Assembly: GCA_020284085.1 (NCBI GenBank)
Contig: JACEVL010000290.1
Coordinates: 40,001-104,000, forward strand
Source of the DNA: Aporrectodea caliginosa
Lineage: Eukaryota > Annelida > Clitellata > Crassiclitellata > Lumbricidae
Reading direction: 5' to 3'
Length of the DNA: 64,000 nt
Notes under the pieces: model-generated
The model's database searches: none
Told to the model about the DNA's origin: nothing
The model's input: the letters and a program-made list of their open reading frames with translations, nothing else
In this document: piece by piece, positions 13,301-25,300 of the stretch
Layout: each line of letters opens with the position of its first letter
Position numbering within the stretch: position 1 is the first letter of the stretch
Program-made: the position numbers and the translations under genes

Positions 13301-16300
13301 AACTGTTAATCGGTGATAACCTGCTAATAATCTCATCTGTTCATATTGTATTGTATTTTTGTTTATTAATCAACTCTGGCTGTCATAACGCAGCTAGTTA
13401 CAAGGTTCTTCATCGTTAGTCGGCTTGAGTGAGCATTGCTACTATCATGACATGAGTTAAAAAACCATCAAATCATAAGCATACAGCATAGTTTTCATAT
13501 AGAACTAGTGGTGTTTTAGTTTTGCCTTGAGTTTTAGTTTTAGTTATAATTAGTTTCACATGCCAAGTGTTTTAGTTATTATTAGTTTTAGTTATTTCGC
13601 CGAGTCTGGCAATATTTTTCCGCATACAGCTTTTGCACCAAAAAGGATTCAGTCGCTACAATCTGTTTCTAATCGATACTTAAAATAGTCCCATTCTCCA
13701 CTAGTTTTAGGTCAACCACCCAAAATTTAGTTCGGACATCTTATAAAATTCCAAATATTGGAAGATTACCGAACGAAGTGCTGATTATAAAACGCGTATA
13801 TCCAAAAACATTGAATATCCTAAGACACTAGGTTTTCGTTATGTGTTTTCTTTTGGTTTTCGTTATGTGTTTTTGTTATTATTAGTTTTGACTGGTTTAG
13901 TTTTAGTTTTTATTTCGTTATCGTTTTTCCTCTAGTTTTCGTTTTAGTTTTAGTTAACTAAAACCTTTTGTTTTCATTAACAAAGGTTTTCGATTTAGTT
14001 TTCGTTAACGAAAACAACACTATATAGAACTCTCCAAAAAGTGCTAAACTGCATAGAACAGTTTTAGGATCACTGTTATTAGAATACAACATTTATTACA
14101 TGTACATGGCTAGTAATTTCGAATCTGAGGCCTGAATCAATTGCAAGTGAAACACTTGCTAAAGGTCCTTACACAATATTCGTATGTATAGATGTATCTG
14201 GCTGCTTATAAAGTGCCTTTTAAAAACCTCAGCTGTCTCAGGATTGCAAAGCTGGTCCTCACAAGACCTGTGATGTGTGACCTCATTGATAAGTCACTGA
14301 CAATTACAACTGCATTTGATATTACTTTGCTTGCAAAGTACAGAAGTGCACATGACCATATGACAGAATATCGATGGTGCAGAGCAATTGTGAGTGAAAG
14401 ACTTGTTTAAAGACCCTACACAGTAACTGCCTAGAGCGAGGCTCAAACCCGTATTCTCCACATTACAGGCCAAGCACTCTAACCAATCAACCACCATGCC
14501 ATACAAGGTAAGCCACAAGGTTAAACTATGCACATAAAAAAATTCATAATAAATAACAAAATAACGTTAAAGTTGCCTGAAATTACTGAACCACTGTGAC
14601 AAGCCAAGAATCCACGTTTTGAATGTATCCTTCAGCGATTCTAACCTGGTCGATCAAAACGTTACGTCTTGATAATTCAATATCGAACTGACTCCGCTGT
14701 GAGTCGACTCGTTTCTTCATTTCCGATTCCGTTTCCTTAGCATAACGCACCGTAAGATCACGTTGCTGATTCTATTAAAATAGAAATAACACCGGTCTCA
14801 CTTGACTATTTACTGATATTGCCAGTTCAAAAGATTTTCAGCACACATTAAACTAACTTACCTACTGTCAGCACACATATGACTCTTTCACAAAGCAGAA
14901 TTTCACAATTTCACACCAGCATATGTTGGGAAGTAAATGGTAAGTCACGTGATGCATTATCTCTGTGTACAGGACCTCAGGATTCGTCCATTGCTAGTTT
15001 AAGGGCCAAAGACTGGGTCGGGGGCCTCTTCCATTCCTGTTCACTGCTTAAAGGCTTTCATACTTGCTTGGTGCTCTCACACCGAGAGCGCCTCTGAACA
15101 GCGTACACTGTAAGAGATGCCTTACAAGTTTCAAATACAATGCAATACAATACCATACAAAGAGGAGGAAATAAGCACTTCGCCTAAGTCCCACTATGCC
15201 ACACGGTACCTTTACTCACTACTGTCTCAACGTCCGTTTAATAAATAATAAACTTACAACTAACACTGTAGAACATTTTTATCGCTTTCAGAGTTCTACT
15301 GCTACTGTTAACAGAACTCAACATTAACAGCATCTACTGTCATCACTTACACAGCAGACAACTCTCAATGAAACTTGAACACACTAAACAATCCCTCCAT
15401 TAGTGTACATTTATTAAGCATCACTATCCAATGATCATGCATCAATCGATGGCAAAACCTCAGCTAAACCATTACTACAGTGACTAAGAACAGAAACTCA
15501 AATGCCCAAATAAGAAAGTTAAAAAACACCTTCAGATACCTGCTACATATATAAAAGCTATGGGTATATCAAGATGAATTATTTTGAGAACTTACTAGTG
15601 CCTTCTCTAGCGTCTGGACTTTCCGCTTTCTATCTTCAAGTTCAAGTTTGAGTTTAAGCATCTTTTGCGTGACCTCGGAAGCAGTCTGCGAAGCCAGTTC
15701 CATCTGGGCAAGTTCTTCGCTGGAAGGCACGAGCAACACCGGCTTATCAAGCGTCTCATTGACTTTCTGCAATTCCTGCAAATACCAGTCAGAGCAATGT
15801 CCATCTTCTGCAATTAAGTTTTTCTTTCATTGCAATTCTCCACTTAAATCAACATAAATGTTCATCTTCTTCAATGGTTATTACTATTACAAAATAAAAA
15901 ATAGTTATAAGAATAAAACAAAATTGGTTGCTGAATTACAGTTATCATAGGCACTGGGAACTTAACACTTTAACAAGAGAGTGGCAGTCAATTCCATCAA
16001 TACATATTTTATGCAGGCTCTTACAAGTAAACCTAATTACCAACTTCTATAGTGCCAATATCAAAGTCAAGCCACAGTCAGATCATTTATTTGGAAAGTC
16101 AGTCTGCTGGAGCAGAGAGATATCCCCTGTGGTCGACTGGATAAGCCAACTGAAATATCCACACATTAATTTATCATAGAGAAAGTTTCAAGACTGACCA
16201 GATCTATATCAGTCAACCTCTCGTTGGCTTCCATCTTCTCGAGGTAGTTCATGATGTTGGACAACTTCTCCTCAGTGAGAAGTCCGCTCTGAGCAACATT

Positions 16301-19300
16301 GTCCTTAGATGTGTTGGATCGAGGACGATCGTCCGAAGGACCATTCTCAACTAAATCGCTCTGATACTCATTCTTCTCCAGCTCATCCACTATAACAAAT
16401 GATCAAGAGTATGGTAATGCTAATAAGACTGCAATCACGCTAGCTATGTCACTGATGCACCCACATTTCTTGTAAAACACGTCAATGCCAATATAAAGAA
16501 GAGTAAGAGCAGTCTCTTAAACTAGTCCTTGAGGCAGCCATGGGTATGACGTGTTAGTGACTTCATTTTCTTAGCCTTGGCATATGAGAGGCGGGTGGCC
16601 AGTCCTCTCCCTCGCCCTCTCATCTACCCACCAACAGTGTACTCGTTATAGCTGAGTTGGCTAGAGGTGCAGGTGAAGCAGAAATCTCTAAAAAAATTCT
16701 GTCCTTGCCGCGGATTTGAACCATTGACTTCTCAGTTGACAGTCCAGCATGCTAACCACTACACTACTGAGAACAATTAATATGAAAACAGTCACCGTGT
16801 TAAATGTTTTCATCAATGCCTTCTGATTTCCTTGAGGCAAGATATAAAAATGATAGAATACCTAATTTTATGTTATTTTCTATTTAACCTAATTTCTTTT
16901 AATTTATCATTTTTATATGTCCTTATTCAACATTTCCATTACGGTACTTTCAATCTACAACACCACACACTAACTTATGAGCTCATGAGAAGTCTACTCA
17001 CGCCAATCGAGCCTACTGGAGGCCTTGTTCTTTCCGGCTCCTTCGGATTCTTCATCGGCCTCAAGTTTTTTCAGCGTCTCTAGTATGTCGTCGATTGTGG
17101 TTTTCGTTCGGTTTTGATTTGTTGTGGATGTTGATTCAGCACCGTCCGGTCTAACCGAACCACCTGGCAAGGCATCACCATCGCCACCCTTTGATTCACC
17201 AATGTCTCTCTGCACACAGCACAGTAAGATCAATCTATGCAAGCACGGTCTAGAGTTCAGTTTAAACAACATTTTATAAACTTAAAATTTAACAAATTTA
17301 AAAACTTATTTAAAAACTTACATTTTAAAAACCTCAGTTTAGTCTAAACCATACTCATTAAATTGTCTTGTCGTGCATTGCTTTGCCTTAACTCAACTTG
17401 AAACACTACTGCAACAAAGTCCAAAATGTTCTCTTAAGTTTTAATTTTGCCATATAGCTGAACTGACAGAGATCAATATTTATAATGTATTCAGAAACAT
17501 GGATCACAAATTTAATTTATCTACAGAACACAGGTACATTGTAAAACAACCTTTGTATTAGCATATCCCAGGTAGTCCTTGGTGTGGCCCCAAAAAGTAG
17601 CATTACACGCAGTTAACTCTTAACTCTAGAAAAGCACCCAAATTCCACTTGGTTACTGTAATTTTACTTGCAATCTGATATTTATAAAGCGCCACTTCAA
17701 GGTAAAACTCATCAGTGGTGTTCCCGACCCAAAACAGTTAAATCACTGTCAAATAATGCAGACTTCAGACGCCTGTGAAACTGTGGAAGGGAACATGCAC
17801 TAAACTTGTGCTTAACTTGCAAGTGATTAATATTATTGTTATGACTTGTACTCAGATAAAAATCAGTAAGTAACCAAAATGAAACTTTGAGCAACTAATT
17901 AACCTCATTCACTTCCTCCTTCTGCTTCTAATTCTCTTTCTTATTCTCCTTCTTCTGCATATCCTTCTCCGTTTCCTTCTCCTTAGCAAATACAGCATTC
18001 TAACCTGACTTTGACTTCCTCTTCCGCCATCCACCTGTTGACCAGCTGAACTGCCCGGCCGCTGTCGTAGGTCCTGATTAGATGCAGTTCTTGGCATCTG
18101 CTGTGAATTCGATCGATATAGTTCCTGCTTCTTTATGTTGGACGATTTATGCGAAGATGTTTTAGAGACTTTACCGTTTGCCTGCAAGAACGAAATCTCC
18201 TCCTCCGCAACTTTCTGCTGAAATTGTCGCTTCTCCTCCCGCCTCTTCTGCAGATCCTGAAAACAACAGCAGATCATTATTCAAACTTTTCGTGACAGTG
18301 CCTGGAATGGATGTCAATTACAATAATTTTACTTCTGGATCTGCAGTGGTTCACTTAAAATCGATATCTCAAAAAACAACACACAAAATGAATTCATTGC
18401 GCAACAACAATCGCCAGACTAGATTGCTATAAGTCTGTAAGGCATACACATAATACAATGGTAAGTGGAAAATATTTCTTCTGGGATTGCCATAAAACAC
18501 AACCCTGCACATAAATCAAATCCATAAGTAAAGCTGTCAAGTTGCTTCAGCTTGTTTAACCTCCATAACCTTTGGTTTCTCTGATTTATCCAATTTCCAA
18601 ATGGCTTCTCTAAAGGACAATGACTGACCATGAACTCACTCAATTAATGCTTTACTCATTACGATAATGGCCCTATAGAAGTCATGAGATCAGATAACAA
18701 ATAGAAGCCACTAGATTATAAAATTTAAATTGACCTGTTTGACCTACAAATCCCTCAGCACCAGCACACCTCCCTACCTTCAGTCACTACGAACTCCTTA
18801 CATTCCTCCTTGTTTCCTACGATCATCAGGTACAGGTCTTAAGCTGAGCTCCAATGTAGAACAGTTATGGGCTCGCGTGCATTCCATGTCTCTTCCATGC
18901 CTCTGCCCCCAGGGAATGGAATCGACTCTCGCTCTCTCTTCGTATCTCAAATTCATTTCCTTCAGAAAGTGGCTCAAAACTCATTATTTCTCCTTGGCTT
19001 TCAAGCACATGGATATCTAGCTGCATCTTCTCCTGGTGGCTGACTATTCGCACCTCAGATTCATATTTCGGTGTGACCGTGCAAGCATTACAAACTTTTA
19101 ATTAATAATAATAATAGGTAATAAATAGATTAGGTAAGTCATTCCACAAACTTTACCTGAATAGCAATTTGTCTGGCTTGGCTTGCCTTTACTTCCCTTA
19201 CTCTCTTTCTCTCTGCATCCCTGCTCAGCTCTTTTCCTTTGTCATTTGCCATTGCCAGCTCACGTTCCTGTCGCTTACTCTCCAGCAATTGCTTCACCGT

Positions 19301-22300
19301 ATTCTCTGCATTTCGACGCTTTGCACGCCAGCGCCGAAAACATCGTTGGATTTTTATTGCGCTCATGTTGCACGTTTTGATGTAGTCTTCGGCAAGAGTT
19401 GTGCTCGTCTTTTGGCGTACTTGATTCACAGGAGTCTTGTGCTTGATGTTCTGATACGCATTCTCCATGCTCCGCAATGGAGCCTTGTTACCAGATAGCA
19501 ATGCTTGCGACGTCATGTTGTTTGCTACTCCATTTGATGGGAACTTTTGTGCACTCGGAGAAGTATCTTGAGTAGATGTTACATAACGATCAGATTTGAA
19601 GTTTTGATTCTGTGCATCAGTAGTGTCTCTTGTGTCGGTGGCTAGCGCTCCTGAGCTGAACCGGCCACTCGAATAAAGTGCATCGTAGTTGGTGTTCTTA
19701 GCGCTAAGATCAGCCTTGTTTCTTGCGCTTGGTGCGTTTTCATTATCGGACAATTCCAGGTCTTCAACCGTTGACACAGTTCTCGCACTGACTGGCTGGA
19801 AAACGCTGTGTGTAAACTGACTCTGGACTTTTGTCTGCTGCAATTGATAAACAAATTTCCAACATTCAGTTTAAATAATTGGTCATTCTGGAGTGAAATG
19901 AAACCACAATTCAACTTCCGGTAGTAATCATAATCTCCTAATTTCTAAATCAATCAATTTTCGTTTATTCAAACTATCAGAGTGGGATAGACACACCCTG
20001 GTACACATAAAAAATGTAAATGTAACCGTTCGCATGGCTATCGTCAAGGGAGCCATGCAGTGAGAGTATTCTGGTCAGTCAGCATTATTATAATTGCAGT
20101 TCATGTCTATTTCTATATTTTCCTACAGAAAACTTGGGAGATGAAATTTAAAGCACTAATTAAGGCATGGGCAACTTCTTTTAACAGAGGGCCACCCTAA
20201 GGTTTCAAGGGCAGCTCGGGGGCCGTATACCGATCGCGAGCTAATTTTTGCAGATTCATTTGCCCCAGAAAATGAAACTATATTAAGTTTTTTCAAACTA
20301 AATATTACAGAATAACCGTTAAAGCAAATGAAGCTAATATTTATGATGAAATATCTAATTATCCTAATAAGCTTACATACAGTCCTACTACACTAAAAGT
20401 ATAAAAATGTTTTATTCACTTTTTAAAAATACATAAACTTATTCTGTACAAGGGTCCATTTGTTTGGTGTGCAATATTTAATGTGAGATCTGGCACTTCT
20501 TCTCACGACAAAAATCCGGAATGGTTGCTTTAATTTTCGAAGTTGCAATTCAATGTTCATTGGAGAGACTGCCATCTGTTATAGTCTGCATCTGTTTTTG
20601 CACTTGGTTTGTGTCGTCTTTGAGAAGTAATGTTCACAAATATAGGAAACATTTTCAGACTATGAAAACTTAAGTGAACGGTTAGAATCGTGAGAAATGT
20701 AGTTTTGTAGGATTGAATCATAGGAAACTCACGAAATTTTCTTTCCAACTCACTGTTGCATTAAATTTTGCATGGAGTTTGGTGCTGAACTGACATCAAT
20801 GGAAAAGGGAGATCCCAACAATTTGAAGTCTAGTTCATGAGCAGTAAATCAACAAACCTGGACTGGAACTCTGCTTTCAATACAGTTATTTGTTCTGTGC
20901 AATTCTTGATATAATTTTGCAGAATCAATAAAACATTCCAAATGTACAGTGTTGCCGTTTGATAATTATTTCTCCAGAGTAGCAACTTCATTTGAAAAGT
21001 TCTGATAGTACCGTAGCGAACCTACCCACTATGTGGCCTTGTTTCATGCAGAGAGTAGATTATATTCATGATTGAGTAGTAAACTAGTTGACTAGACAGT
21101 GTGCCGGATTTTTAATAAATAAGAAACATATATTTTAATGTCGGCCTATTGACAGAAATCCAGATATTTGTGTAGGTCTGGATAAAAGGTTCCCATAGTG
21201 CCAGGTTCAGTGCTAATATCAAAGACATGTCAAGGGCCGGTTCAAAGGTCCCCGGGGGCCGGATCCGGCCCGCGGGCCGCCAGTTGCCCATCCCTGCACT
21301 AATTGAAAGCTAAGCTTATTGTACCACCTTATTTATGAGCACTGCATTGTGTCAGAGGGGTTGCATAGAGATGTCCAGTGGAGGTCTAAGTCTGGATACT
21401 AGTGAGAACAGAGGTCCGAGTCCGGTTGCTAGCGAGACCAGACAGAGGGATATAACATCTGCTAAGGCAGTTTCATTGAGGATGACAAAGCTTGGTTGGT
21501 GAAGGACTGGGTGGATTAGTGTAGAAATATTTGAAGATGTGTGATATTAATTTGGAGTGGAAAGCTTGGGTGACAAGTAGATGAGCCTGAGGCAGAAAAT
21601 GGTAGTTGAGCGACAATGTTGGTGGGGAACCGAGAATTTGTGAATTCAGAGGGAAGATCGTTTAAGAGTTGAGGTGCAGTATAGAATATGGATTGGATGC
21701 AGTCATGCAGTAGTTAGTTTAAAGCAAAACAATGGTTTCTAAACTGCTTACCTGTTGTTAATTTCAAACAGTTTTAAGTCACTCAGAGTTGCCATAGTAT
21801 ATTATAGTTTGATACCTGCTACACAAACCGCTGAGAGGCGTTTCTTAGCTGTTGCTATATAAATGCACAACTATATTACAGTACAGTTGTGCATTAGTGT
21901 AGTAAAGTACAGTAACATCAAATCAATATGCTCATTAATCTTTAATATTAATCACAGATAAGCTGAAAGCTCCCCAGTTTGCTCAAAACTCATCCCTGTT
22001 CTTGCCCGTCAATCTCAGCACTTGCCCTCTCTTCCAAATCATTGCATTCAAGACTGAAAACCGAACTTTTATCAAGCTATTCTATGATTCCATTCCCGCT
22101 CCATCTCTTGACCAACATCCCCAATGATTTCCAATGTAGCGACGTGTTGTGTCTTCAGCCTGACCTCCCAGATCCTGAACTGGCACAGAAATGGATCAAA
22201 ACAACCCGTTCCTTGCTCCAAGCTCTTGTAGGCCTGGCTGATTTGATATAGCATCAGCCATTCAGCTAGTCTCCCTGATGTAGCTTTTGTGTGGCATAGA

Positions 22301-25300
22301 GATATTTCTCAGGTTAACATTACACTAAGCAGTTGAAGGCCTTTACTCTCTGAGCAAAACTCAAACAGAAAGAGATTGAGAAACACAAACCATTGCGGTC
22401 TTGGTGTTTGACTTGGGAGTTCGTTTCGGCTGAATGATCTTTGGTTGATGAGGACTATCAAAAAAGTCCAGATAATCGTTCCTAAAAACATACATGAGTA
22501 TCTTTAACACAATGATGAACTGTTCACCCACAAAAGATGGAATTGTGCCCAAACTTCTGCATTAAAACAACAAGAATGTCGATGAGAAATTAACAACAGC
22601 ATAAATTTGCAAACTGTCTTAGGACGCACTTGTTTAGATCTGTAAACATCATAGGTGCAGTGATTTTGTGAGTTACTTAAAATGTGCTATATTAACACTT
22701 TAACAATGAGCATGTACTAAAACCAATGGAGTTCATCGTTAAAGTGCTAAGTTCTTTTATTCATTCATTCTGAGAATTTATATAGCGCCTCTTCAAGAGA
22801 CCTACTTAGAGGCACTCTCTGCACTACCCTATTATGATTCATTCATTCATTCATTCAGAGCATTTATATAGCGCCCCTTCAAGAAACTACTCAGGAGCGC
22901 TCCCGGCCCAGCCACGACTAAAGAAAAAAGACTTGAGGGACTTGTAGAACCCTGTCAGATGGCTTACAAGTAAAAACGGAGCTTAAGTGGTAGGTCATTC
23001 CAAATGGAAGGGCCAACAACCGAGAAAGCACGGCGCTGCCTAATAGCCAAGCGAGTCCGTGGAACAAGGAACTCACCCCTCGTTGCAGAGCGAAGCACCC
23101 GACGCGCTGGAACATCAGATGTTACGAATGAAAATATTACATTGACCAGTTAGCCAAACAATGCATAGTAAGCTAGAACATGCACACATGTGGAACCAAC
23201 CAACGGATTCCCATTGAAAGCTGACAGATGGCATGGATGTTCAGAGTCTCTGAGCCAAGTTAAGTGCCTCAATACATGCATACATTCATCTATACATACA
23301 TACATGCAGAGTTAAGAAGAGCAGAGGTGCTGAAGAGGGAGTAGGAAGAGCAAGAAGAGTAGGAGGAGGATCAGGAGTAGGAAGAGGACTTAGCAAATGG
23401 AGGAGGAGTAGCAGGAGGATGTGCACAAGAAATTATCATAACTTCAGTAGCTACAAAGTTTCTTCAGATGAAGAGTAAGAGAAGAATAAAAAATAGGTAA
23501 CTGAAGTAGATGAGAGTTGATCTAAAGATGACAAACACATTCACGTACATGATACAGGACAGGATGAAACAAAACCCTCTCAATCTGCACACTACCATCA
23601 AGACAAGCTTGCATCATACATACAAACAGGGGCGTCCATCCTATGGGGGGAATGAAGCAGAGATCTTCATAGTAGCCTTTTCAGGGGGGGAAAGAATTTT
23701 TTCACTACTCATTTTTTGAATTTCAGAAATTAATAGATGTGCTTTTGATTTTCGAAAATGCTTTTCTTTGTTTAATTTAATATTAAAATCATTGTGCTGT
23801 TCTCCGACCGAGCTGACGATTAGTCTTCAATTTCATTATTTTGGCCTATCGTTATATAGTCTTTGGTAGTACGATGACGTCACACTGTGTATGAGACTTG
23901 AGTTATAATGCGGTGCTATGAATTTGCAATTTGATTTTAAGTAAGTAAGTAAGTAAGTAATTTTACTAGACAAGTAATCATTGTAATCATGCCCAGAGAC
24001 AATGTTTTACTAAAGTATAAATGTTGCGAGCCTTTGTTGCGGCATGCTTATCCGTAGTGACAAATGGCGCATACATTGTACTACACACCACAAGTGGAAG
24101 ACTACAAGGTATGTATAACTTTGAACATTGTAAAGTCTGTTACCGCCGACAGAGTAGCAGTGGCGCAACAACCATATAAAGAGGGTGAACAAAGTCCAGA
24201 GGCCCCGAAGTCCCAAGGGCCCAAGTTTTCTAACTAAAGAAATTAATGTCTTTTTTCAATTTTTTTAGTTCAGACTGCAGAGTCGAGCTATAGCCTGTAT
24301 ATGACGGATGCTTCATGATACATGATTATATCATACACAGGTCCACAGACATATAGGTCACCGGATTATGATGTGTCGGATTATGTGACTCACACTATTG
24401 AAGCAAACACTCAGTTGTATAAAAAGATACGTTAACTTGGGTGCGCGCCAATAGACCCAGCCTGTGCTAGGCATGATTCTCTCTTTCACGTTTACAACCA
24501 CTGCATTCCCCAAACGGTAGATAACTCATCTCGAGCGCTAAGAAATATGCCTGAAATAATATCTGCCTTGTTCTCACTCACTCTCTGTCTGTCTGTCTGT
24601 CTGCCTGTCTCTGTCGGCTGTCGCAATGTCTCTGTCGCAATTCAGTGTCCCTCTGCAAGCCATGTGGCCTGTACACACCATAAGCCTACATAACTCCAGT
24701 CTCCAGTCTTCATGTTACTCGACATTATATATAAGTAGCCTAGTCCTTCATGTTCACAATACAGTCATTCGTTTACTTTTAAATATAATACATTATACCT
24801 AAAGACCTAAACGAAAATTATCAAAACAGCGAAGACCATGATAGGAATGTACAGTTTTGGCAGTTAGAAAAGAGCAGAGAAAAAGTCAAGAGATGGAGGC
24901 TGCTTTTGTCAGTAGGCCTACACCTACCATCAATTCTTTAAGATGCAAATCTCAAGTCCCGATTCTTCCTGTAGCTGCAGCTGTTACGGATGTAGCTAGT
25001 CTACGCACTCTGCTGCTTTGAAGAAGCACCTATTGTAATTTTAGTACTTATGTTATAATACTGTCTGGCCGTTCTGGCCGTACGCCTCTGTCTGTGTAAT
25101 GCATAATGTTGCTTGATTAATGACTTAAACGTTAAAGAATTCAGCCTTAAAATTATACTTCAAATTTCGATAATAAAGATTTTCTCTTTTGTCGACAGTC
25201 GACCAGTCGTCTGGGGCTGTCGTCGTGGGGGGGGGGGCATTCTGATAAAAAAAAGGGGAATGCTTCATAGGCGTAAGGGGGGGATGGACGCCCCTGCATA

